Source: Coniferiporia sulphurascens (Eukaryota > Basidiomycota > Agaricomycetes > Hymenochaetales > Hymenochaetaceae). From it: 64,000 nucleotides of DNA. Within the stretch, counting starts at the first letter, position 1. The number at the start of each line of letters is the position of its first letter. The stretch lies in the NCBI GenBank assembly GCA_002794785.1, contig NBBA01000007.1, positions 868,001 through 932,000 of the forward strand, read 5' to 3'. The notes under the pieces are model-generated. The model was not told the DNA's origin. It saw only the letters and a list, made by a program, of their open reading frames with translations, and did not search any database. The translations under genes were made by a program, and so were the position numbers. Shown piece by piece: positions 31,443 through 41,050 of the stretch.

Positions 31443-34400
31443 ATGGGCTCGGTGCGTATCGACTCGCCCGAGGTCGCGGTGGCGTCTCTGCACGCCCGTG
31501 TGCCGCTATGGAGGCACGTCTACTGCGTGCCCTTCGCGTTATTATATCCCTTGCTGGCATATGCCTACTTTGTTCGCTACGACGACTGGCTCCGCTCGGA
31601 GGAGTGGACTTTCCTTGCTTGCGTTACTCTCGGCGCGGGCCATGCACTCAGCTTTCTCGTCACCCGCTGGAGCACGGCAGCGCGCGCCGCTATTACCTGC
31701 CGCTCCTCCGACAATATCCGCACTGCCAACTGCATTCGCGTCGTGCCTGTGCAGTATAGAGGGAAGGATGAAATTGTGTCCTTACGGAAGAAAGACGTGC
31801 GTGAATATTTTGTTGGCGTTTAAGTCGTTGATGCAGACTTCAGTACAGCTGGAAGACGCAACGACGTACACGTTTTCGTACCAGCAGGACACGTACGTAC
31901 TCCTCTCAGAGAATCCGCCTGTCTTTGCGCCCCTCCCGTACCCGTCTTCCACGAACCCGCCGCTCGTCAACTACCAGCTCCCCGCAGGCCCTGATGCACG
32001 CGGACTCGTCTCTGCCGATATTCCTAGTCTACTCAGCCTCTACGACAAAAACGAGTTCCATATTCCCATCCCGGCTTTTGGCACTCTCTTTGCGGAACAC
32101 GCAACTGCTCCCTTCTTTGTCTTCCAGATATTCTGCGTCGCGCTATGGTGTCTCGATGAATACTGGTACTACAGTATATTCACGCTCTTCATGCTCGTCA
32201 TGTTTGAGTGCACTGTCGTTTGGCAGGTGAGTATTTTGTTTTGGCATCGTTTCTGTGTCCACGTGTTATGTGATGGGGTTTTCGGATGACGACATAGTCG
32301 TGTCTGATATCTACCACACCGAAGATTTATTAGTGGTTTCGCGTTCTTTTATAAGAAATTCTCCTTTAGAAGCTATAGAAAATGGCGATTTCGTCATATT
32401 GCTTACTTTCGTATCAAACATAATTTATGGTCTATAGTGCTGATTAATCCTTTACAGCGTCTTAGAACTTTAACCGAGTTTCGCTCTATGTCTATTGAAC
32501 CGTACGCTATCCAGTGCTACCGCGACGGCAAATGGTGTGTTATTCAGTCGGACGAACTTCTTCCTGGAGATGTCGTCTCCGTGACGCGCCAGCAAGCCCA
32601 CAAAGAGGGGACAACTGTTCCTGCTGACTTGCTTCTCCTACGTGGTACATGTATTGTTAACGAGGCCATGCTCTCGGGCGAGTCTACTCCTTTGCTCAAA
32701 GAGTCCATTGAACTTTTTGAAGGCGCCGAGCGTCTTGACGTTGACGGTTCACACAAGAATAGCGTCCTCTTCGGCGGAACGAAGGTGCTGCAATCAAGTA
32801 GCGGTAGCGCGACTGTTACAGGGGGGCCTGCCACGCCGGATGGCGGCTGCTTAGCGGTTGTCTTGCGCACAGGCTTCGGTACTGCACAAGGTTCACTCGT
32901 GCGTACGATGCTCTTCTCCTCAGAGCGCGTTTCTGCGAATACCCTTGAGTCTTTCTTGTTCATTGCTTTCCTGCTCGTTTTCGCCCTTGCGGCGTCCGGA
33001 TACGTCTGGCAACAAGGACTTGCCCGTGGACTGAAGAAGTCAAAGCTTTTGCTCGATTGTGTAATGATCGTTACTTCCGTTGTGCCACCTGAGCTTCCTA
33101 TGGAGCTTTCACTGGCTGTGAACGCTTCTCTGGTCGCACTCCAGAAGCACTCCGTTTTCTGTACAGAACCATTCCGCATTCCTTTCGCGGGTCGCGTCGA
33201 GGTCTGTGCATTTGATAAGACAGGCACGCTCACTAAAGAAAGCCTTGTTGTCGAGGGTGTCGCAGGTGTTGACCCGAAGGATCCCAAACGTCTTGTTGAT
33301 GTAAAAGATACTGGGAAGGAAACAGCACTGTGCCTCTCTGCCGCGCATGCGCTAGTACGCCTCGACGATGGTACGATTGTTGGAGACCCTATGGAAAAGG
33401 CAGCGCTGGAAGCACTGGGTTGGCAGCTACTGTCTGGCGACCGTGTCTCTCCTGCCCCCTCTAGCGCTAACGGTAATGCTACCTCTACGATCGCCGCCAA
33501 CATGAGTGCGGGCTCTGTGGAACTACACATTCGGCGACGCTTCCAGTTTTCGTCTGCACTAAAACGAATGTCGAGTGTGTCGACCGTACAACGTGGCGCG
33601 GGAACCGGGCGTGCACTCGTAAGCGTAAAGGGTGCCCCGGAAACGGTTAAGACAATGTTGGCGAACGTACCGGCTGCTTACGATGAGACGTACAAGTACT
33701 TCACGCGACGCGGAAGTCGAGTGCTCGCGCTTGCCAGGAAGGAGATGGAAGGTATCGGAGGCGACAAGGTGAGACAAACCCTTTTTGACAGAAGGAGTGC
33801 ACCAATCATATTGCCCTTAGATCGTCCATCTGGCCCGAGAAAAAGTGGAGAGTGACTTGCACTTCGCTGGGTTCCTCGTTTTCCATTGCCCTCTCAAAGA
33901 AGATGCGGTCGAGACTTTGAAAATGCTTGCGGATTCCTCACATCGAGCAAGTTGTTCACTCATCCTTATAAAATTACTTCGCTAAGATCAACTTACTTTT
34001 TCGATTAGTGCATCATGATTACCGGTGACAATCCGTTGACTGCGGTGCACGTTGCGCGTGATGTTGAGATAGTAGATCGTGAAGCTCTTATTCTCGATCT
34101 GAAGGAGAATCCAAAGCACGATGCGGGTGAGAAGCCTAACTTACTATCGTGAATCTACATTATTCACCTCGACCTTCAGACCTGGAATGGCGTACTGTCG
34201 ATGAATCAAAGATAATCCCCGTAGATCCCACCGTACCACTTGATCAAGCTTTGCTTGATGAATACGACATCTGCGTCACTGGTGCGGCACTTAGGCAATT
34301 TGAAGGGCGACCATCCTGGGCAGCGCTCATGCAGCACACCTGGGTATACGCACGAGTGTCACCTGCGCAGAAGGAACTTGTTCTTACGTCGCTGAAGACG

Positions 34401-35977
34401 CTTGGGTACCTTACTCTTATGGCAGGCGATGGCACGAACGACGTTGGTGCTCTCAAGCACGCACACGTTGGTGTTGCATTGCTCGACGGTACACCAGAGG
34501 ATCTACAGAAGATTGCTGAACATCAGAGACTGGAACGCGTTAAGAAGGTGTACGAGACGCAGCTCAAGATGAGCGCGCGATTCAACCAGCCGCCCCCACC
34601 TGTTCCACCAGCAATTGCAGCTGCGTTCCCTGATGTTGTTGAGGCGCATGCGAAGGCCGCGTCTCAGCAACGCTCGGCAAGACAGCAGAACCCCATGGAG
34701 AAGGTTAGATCTTACTTTATTAGGGTGTCTGGGAAATCCTCTTACTGACACGCTTCGATCTTCGAAGTTCGATTTGAATTCGATAACGAACAGCCTCGCA
34801 GACATGGAAGCAGATGACGACGTCCCGAAGATCAAGCTTGGCGACGCTTCATGCGCGGCGCCGTTTACGTCGAAGTTGTCGAGTGTTAGCAGTAGTACGT
34901 TCATTCGCATTCTTGTTATTAAAAGCAAGTATGTCTAACATTTTCTTTTTTAGTCGCTCATATTATTCGGCAAGGTCGCTGCACTCTCGTTGCAACGGTT
35001 CAGATGTACAAAATCCTTGCCCTGAACTGTCTGATCTCCGCGTATGCACTGAGTGTACAGTATCTCGACGGCATCAAGTATGGCGACTATCAGGTTACGA
35101 TCACGGGCATGCTCATGTCTGTCTGCTTCCTGTGTATTTCGCGAGCGAAGGTCAGTGCGGACTTCATCCTTTTGATGATTGTATTTTGATGTCATATTGT
35201 GCCGGCAGCCTGTGGAGAAGCTGTCTCGCGAGCGTCCGCTGGGGAACATCTTCAACCTTTACGTGTTTCTCTCGATTTTGATCCAGTTTGCTGTCCACAT
35301 TGCGTCACTCGTTTATATCACCACACTGTCGAATGCGAACGAGGAGTGCGTGTTCCTGGCTTTTCTTTGCAATTGTTTCGAAGTTACTGACTAGTGCTAT
35401 TACTTCCATCCTTCATCTAAAAGTCGAGGCCCCATCGACCTTGAAGCCAAATTTGAGCCGAACTTGTTGAACACTGCCATCTACCTCCTTGGTTTATCCC
35501 AACAGGTCTCGACCTTCGCTATAAACTTCCAGGTAAGCTTCATGTTTCGTATGGGCGAATTGATATAATTGCTAATATTTGATTCAGGGCCGACCATTTA
35601 GGGAGGGCATTCGGGAGAACTCCGCGTTATATTATGGACTTGTCGGCGCGAGCGCAGTCGCGTTCTCCGGTGCTACGGACTTCATACCTGAGTTTTCACG
35701 CTGGCTGCAGATCGTTGAGATGCAGACTTTCGTTAGTGCTTCGCTTTCCGCTTTGTGACTTCCTGGTACTGACATACTCCAGTTCAAGGTACGCTTAACG
35801 GGGATAATGGTTGCGGACTTCGCAGGCTGCTGGCTCGTTGAGGTTGTGTGCAAGTATCTCTTTACGGAAAGCGAACCGAAAGAGATGATCACACGGGGTC
35901 GCGAGCGCAGAGAGGCTCGTCGACGAGCGGAGGAGGTAGCGCTTCGAACGCAGGCAGAGGCGAAGAAGGGGGAGTGA
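31443..35977 (+). CDS. SPF1: P5A-type ATPase Spf1, ER transmembrane-helix dislocase
   Basis: About a dozen exons. N-terminal membrane segments occur at [19 protein letters not shown] and downstream. The actuator loop reads [12 protein letters not shown]. The M4 motif is [13 protein letters not shown], diagnostic of P5A pumps, followed by [13 protein letters not shown] with the phosphorylated Asp. The nucleotide domain contains [11 protein letters not shown] and VKGAPE, and the hinge is [15 protein letters not shown]. Six C-terminal helices follow and the protein ends in a basic tail ([14 protein letters not shown]). Spf1/ATP13A1 removes mistargeted mitochondrial tail-anchored and signal proteins from the ER membrane and affects sterol and Mn2+ homeostasis. 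One intron (33947-34008) starts with GC; another at about 32227-32457 is unusually long, ~230 nt. Confidence 0.96.
33947..34008 (+). other. GC-AG intron in SPF1
   Basis: A 62-nt intron with donor GCAAGT, the best-known non-canonical donor form, and acceptor TTTTCGATTAG. Removal joins DSSHR to [12 protein letters not shown], which matches the conserved Spf1 sequence around the P5A hinge. No in-phase GT donor gives this join. Confidence 0.8.
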
Positions 35978-36711
35978 GCCCGCTGCATGGAGGTAGTAGT
36001 TCTTCGACTTATGTATTCTTGTGGCGTCAGCCAAGGTGGGGGGAGATACGCGTGTGCTACTTGTTGCCAACTAACTAAACAGTTCGAATGGATCGGCACA
36101 CGTTCATAATGTACATTATTGACTTTAATGACAATCCACTAGAAATAGATACATGTTAGATCATGGCTACTGTACCGAGTCATTCCTACTATGAGTTTTA
36201 GGGACGGGATTTAATGCCGATAAACTGCCCCTTGGTGCGCTGGAAGCACTCGCCGGCACGCGCCGCATGTCGGTAAAAGCTGACTACACTCTCGACGGGT
36301 TGAGGCATCTACAGCGTTGATGTAGCCAGCCCCTCGACTCGGACGCGCCAGACGTTCGTTTTGGGTATGCCGACCGCGAGCCTGTTTTTCCGTAGTACTG
36401 CGGTTGACTGCTCGGAACTAGGGCGGCCTCATCAATACTTGTTACAAGATTAATTAGTGGAGAGTGAGACTTGCGTTTTGGAGCCCCGACCCCTTCATGC
36501 ATCATTTGCTTGCTGGCAGCCTGAGGTACATCCCTCCTTGCTCAACGATAATCAAGTCGACAATACTAATACATATGAGAACGTACGTTGCACTGCAAAT
36601 CCGCCATCGGCAGGGAAGGGGGCGCGCCAATAACCGATTAGACATTTGTCCGAACATAAAAAGGAGGACTCTCAGAAGAGATTTTCTCCTCCGCTGTGCT
36701 TCTCAAAAATT
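35978..36711. other. Intergenic region downstream of SPF1
   Basis: About 730 bases. The first ~100 are SPF1 3' UTR. A minus-strand frame overlapping 36284-36505 has no recognisable feature. Nothing else is supported. Confidence 0.5.
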
Positions 36712-36936
36712 ATGTTGTCACCGTTGGGACCACCGCCGGGACCGGGCCTTCTTGACATCGCCTCGTCCTTCCCGCCCCCAACGTTATTCATGGGCTTACT
36801 TATCTGCTGCGGTACTTTGGGCTTGCTCTATCATTATGCTGCCTCCTGGCTCCGCGTTCGAGACTATTTCTTAAAGGGAATCCCTGACCACTCCCCCGTT
36901 CTTCAGCATCACGTATTCTCAGCAAGTCTGTGGTGA
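36712..36936 (+). pseudogene. Possible N-terminal membrane-anchor fragment
   Basis: A 74-codon frame starts MLSPLGPPPGP and contains one clean hydrophobic segment (LFMGLLICCGTLGLLYHY), then SWLRVRDYFLKGIP and a stop. The order of membrane anchor, basic stop-transfer and a KGIP-type turn resembles the start of a microsomal cytochrome P450. No continuation is found in any frame to 37343, so it would be a relic or an orphan first exon. A small genuine membrane protein is the alternative. Confidence 0.3.
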
Positions 36937-37343
36937 GGATTAATAATGTTCTAAAAATCCCAATAATAGTGACGGTTAAGACTTACTGTCGGGATTCTGA
37001 ATTGCTGCGGCGCCGTTGCAATAGTATGCCTGAGTTTGGAGAACTCCAAGCTCGTAACGGTTTCGTCTGCTTGCATTAAACATAACAACATGGATTACCA
37101 CTGGTTCCATGCAAAGCAGCACAAGTTTGGTTGCGAATTCTAAGCTGGATGTATTTCGGCCCGATGGGTTGATCCGGATCGTGTATGGCGTATTACGGCT
37201 CCGCGACGGCCCGAACATCTCCTGATAACATGGGTAAAAGGTTCTTCTACACAACCGTGTACATAACTCTGGGTAACTTATTCGGAGTTAATCGCCCATT
37301 ATAATGAGTATACGTCCCGTGCCTTCAAGTTCCCCAGGACCCG
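36937..37343. other. Intergenic region, nothing recognised
   Basis: About 400 bases before the YCII-domain gene. The minus-strand frame at 36976-37254 has no family resemblance. No further exon of the fragment at 36712 could be found here. Confidence 0.5.
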
Positions 37344-37965
37344 TTGACTCATCGGCAAATGTTGCGTCCGATTATCAACGGTCTGCGGACGGGGACAGCT
37401 ACCACCGTTAAATATTCCTGTTACAAGACCGCTGGGCGATCAGCTGCACACTCTTTGTTTTACAACCGTCATCGAACGATGTCTGCCGCGGCGTCACCCG
37501 TCTTCCAGTTCATGGTCTATGCACCCGACAAGTCAGACGATGGTGCACTCCAACGACGTCTGTCTGTCCGCGAGAAGCACTTGGCGAATGCGAAGGGTCT
37601 GGTCGAGGGTGGCGTACTCAGTTGAGTTTCGTCTGTCGACGTTTGCGTATGTGCACTTCGACTGACCACCGCGTGGTGCGAACGCACCGCAGAATTCGGC
37701 AGAGCAGTACTGAGCCCCGAATCGATTGTCTCCCCTGATGCCCCGCAGAATATGGTTGGGTCGATGATGATTTATCAGGCGTCGTCGCTCGACGAGGTGA
37801 AGAAGATTATTGAGAAGGACATCTACTACACCGACGGCGTGGTCAGTGGCCTCCAAGCCTCTATCTATCAGCATAAATGGATTGCACTGACACTTGACTT
37901 GCGCATATTCAAAGTGGGATCCGGAACGACTTGTTATTCTGCCCTTTTCCGGCTTGCCCTTGTGA
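37344..37965 (+). CDS. YCII-related domain protein
   Basis: Three exons. The domain starts FQFMVYAPDKSDDG and continues LSVREKHLANAKGLVEGGVLK, GRAVLSPESI, MVGSMMIYQASSLDEVKKII and DIYYTDGV; the last exon supplies WDPERLVILPF and ends TGA at 37963. This is the full order of a dimeric ferredoxin-like YCII domain, including the conserved REKHL histidine. Family members are small proteins of unclear activity, some linked to ring-cleaving or stress responses. The first ATG (37344) adds about 45 residues rich in Arg, Thr and Ser with few acidic residues, like a mitochondrial presequence. A second ATG at 37479 (MSAAASPVFQF) would give the bare cytosolic domain. Which one is used is open. Confidence 0.85.
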
Positions 37966-38276
37966 TAATGTGTATAAACGGATATATATGTATATGATAT
38001 AAATGACGTCTGCGGAAGATGAGAGGAGAGACACAGGACTATTTTGGGCTTATCTCAGTACTGGTAACTCGGACCTGTATCTACTCTACTCTTCCACCCT
38101 CGTCAGCACAAAACAAGTCTAAGGACGCGTTGTCTTCACACTAAATCTTTGCGTAGTTGTTAAACGGAATCCACACGGAAGAGCGATTCCGGTGTCACGA
38201 ATACACGCGTATAAAGCTCTTGAGCCGTCTTCAAGTGTCCACACCGTCTTCAATTCCCGACTCCGAGACTACAAAC
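37966..38276. other. Intergenic region upstream of the HyuB gene
   Basis: About 310 bases. An in-frame upstream ATG at 38157 could extend the next protein by 40 residues, but the stretch lacks conserved features. No part of a hydantoinase A domain is found here. Confidence 0.55.
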
Positions 38277-40493
38277 ATGGCGAATACATCAGCTACGAGT
38301 GCGAGCAATGGTCCTGACCCGATCATGCTTACTTTGTTTGCAAACCGCTTCATGAGCGTCGCAGAGGCTATGGGCAGGTCCCTACAACAAACATCTATCA
38401 GCACGAACATCAAGGAAAGGCTTGACTTCTCTTGCGCACTCTTTGCCCCCGACGGAGATTTGGTTGCCAATGCACCGTTCATTCCGATTCATCTGGGTGC
38501 CATGAGTTTGTACGAAGACGAGCGTTTGTGATCGGCGGAGAAGCTGACTGAGACCTCATTGCCAGCGCGGTCCAATACCAGATGAATTTACACGGAAAGA
38601 GCCTTAGGGATGGGGACGTGCTAATGACGAACTCGCCTCGTGCAGGAGGCTCGTGCGTTTCTCGATCTTGCTGTATTGTGTACATGATCTGACGTATATT
38701 ATTAGCCATCTGCCGGACATAACAATTATAACCCCCGTGTTTTCTCCCGATGATCCTAGCGAAATTATTTTCTTTGTAGCCTCCCGCGGACACCACGCTG
38801 ACGTTGGTGGTATACTCCCTGGATCTATGCCGCCGACCTCGACCAACATCTTCGAAGAAGGCGCAGAGATTGTGAGTTTCAAAATAGTCAGTGGAGGCAT
38901 TTTCGACCGAGAGGGCCTAGTCGAAAGGATGGTAGAGATACCCGGGCGCTATCCAGGAAGCTCGGGATGCAGGAACATTAAGGACGTGGAGAGCGACTTG
39001 AAAGCACAAATAGCCGCAAACCATAAAGGCATACAACTCATCCGCGCGATGGTCGATGAATATGGTCTGGGGACCGTGCAGAAATACATGTACCATATTC
39101 GCGCGAATGCGGAGATGTCGGTCAGAAATCTATTGAGGGAGGTAGCTGAGCGTGCAAACACTAAAGTTCTTACTGCCATTGACTATTTGGATGACGGGTC
39201 GCCGGTGCGCTGTGCATTCAAGAAGAAATACACGATACTAATGTGGATATGATGCAGATCCAACTGCGTGTGGATATTAACACAGAGGAGGGCTCCGCTG
39301 TTCTTGACTTTGAAGGGACGGGACCCGAAGTGCGCAATAATCTAAATACACCAACTCCAGTTGTGCATTCCGCCGTCATTTACTGCATGCGCGCCATGCT
39401 TGATAGTGACATCCCCCTCAACGCTGGCTGTCTTGTTCCATTGACGAGTACGATTAAAGTCATGCTATACAGCCCAAGTTTACTCATGAAATCTTCAAGT
39501 TAAAATCCCGAAAAAGTCCCTTCTCCTACCTTCGCCAACCGCTGCTGTTTGCGCTGGGAATGTACTTACCTCTCAGCGCATTGTCGATGTTGTGCTCAAG
39601 GCTTTCAATGCTTGTGCCGCAAGCCAGGGATGCACAAAGTTAGTCGCATAAGATTTTGATTCTCGAAATTGTTGATACTAAACGGCCTCAGCAATCTAAC
39701 GTTCGGTGCTGGAGGTAAAGACAAAGATGGGAAATTTACTACGGGTTGGGGTTATTACGAGGTTCGCTTAAGCTTTAGTTTTGTCTTTTTGCCGAACGCA
39801 TTTAACTTTTCTGCAGACCATTGCAGGTGGCTCTGGAGCTGGCCCTGGTTGGCACGGTACATCGGGTGTTCATACGCATATAACGAATACACGAATCGGA
39901 GATGTGGAAATCCTCGAAAGACGATATCCGGTGTTGCTTCACCGTTTCGGGCTTCGAGAGGGTTCTGGGGGTCAAGGAAAGTACAACGGGGGTGAAGGAG
40001 TCATAAGAGAGATCGAGTTTTTGCACCCCTTACAGGTCTCAATTTTGTCAGAGGTCAGTTTCAGCGTTCTTTATTATAAATAATTGTTCTGATCGCTTAT
40101 TTGCTTGCTTAGCGCCGCTCGCGCCATCCGTACGGACTCGAGGGCGGCGGACCAGGAGCTATGGGACGGAACTTGTGGATCAAACAGCTACGGAGGGAAG
40201 ACGGCGACTTCCTTGGTGAAAGCGACTCGCCTTCCCCCGATGGCAAGGAGAACGTAACGCCACCTTCCAATGAACCGCGCGAGATCAATATCGGAGGCAA
40301 AGCGACTGTTTTTATGGGTAAGGGCGACCGGCTGTTGATTGAAACACCAGGCGGGGGCGCGTGGGGAAGCACACACGATGACGACACTGGGACGGATGCT
40401 GCTAGTGGTGTGTTCGGCAAGGTCAAGGAGGCGATTGAGTGGGCCGCGCGGGGCAGCTTGGCGGAGCGAGCTGCTGCTCAAGCTGGATTTTAG
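38277..40493 (+). CDS. Stand-alone hydantoinase B / 5-oxoprolinase C-terminal half
   Basis: Exons can be joined without frameshift through the whole HyuB domain: [156 protein letters not shown] and [10 protein letters not shown]. Eukaryotic 5-oxoprolinase (OXP1, ~1,280 residues) has an N-terminal HyuA half that binds ATP. Here HyuA is absent: the protein begins about where the HyuA-HyuB junction would be. Open frames and intact splice sites argue against a decayed pseudogene. It may act with a HyuA-type partner encoded elsewhere, or have another role. Start codon 38277 (MANTS) is chosen because it directly precedes the domain. Confidence 0.85.
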
Positions 40494-41050
40494 CGTTATA
40501 TAATGCTCTTCGAGATGATTTGTACGTGCGAGAAGTTTGAGACAAGAAAAGGACCAATACACTGTAACACCTGTGCCGATTGGGCAACTCTACATCGATT
40601 TTGCCTCACGCGTTGTGTGTGCTTTACATTCTGAAATACGGGGCATTGATTGGGTTTTCTGGTCACCGAGTTTAGTGCAGCATCTGCCAGGATACTTGCA
40701 ACGGATATTGCGAGCCGTGACATGCATGCGGATATTTTGGGCAAAAGGCGAAAGCTTGACACGGCCACCGACTCGTCATCCGTACTTAATCTTATCCACC
40801 GGGATGGTAAGATTCGAAGTCGATTTAGAAACTATGTATGGCCACCGGAAAAGACCATCAATATTAATGCCGATCAATTGACTGGTTAATCATATGGGCG
40901 AAGATCGTGTCTTTTTAAAGCGTGTTCGATTCGGAAAGCCACCAATTCGACGAAACCATAAATCAAATAAGCTAGAGCCATACAGCATCTTTAACAAGAT
41001 AATTACTCGTACAAATATCAATAAAAAGCAGAAACTTATTATCATTAATC
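40494..41050. other. Convergent intergenic region
   Basis: About 560 bases between the HyuB stop and the metacaspase stop. A plus-strand frame at 40650-40889 has fairly protein-like composition but no family resemblance and no clear start context; it is not called as a gene. Confidence 0.5.

Noticed and set aside
32544..33530. 328-codon minus-strand open frame
   Set aside because: It is antisense to SPF1, whose P-type ATPase motifs fix the coding strand; the antisense protein is a Ser/Thr-rich mirror with no family features.
38520..38600. HyuB gene read as a frameshifted pseudogene
   Set aside because: The apparent stop after [13 protein letters not shown] is inside an intron with donor GTACGA and acceptor TTGCCAG; splicing restores GAMSF-AVQYQ in frame.
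40650..40889. 79-codon plus-strand frame after the HyuB gene
   Set aside because: Composition is protein-like but there is no recognised family, no splice extension and no promoter sign.
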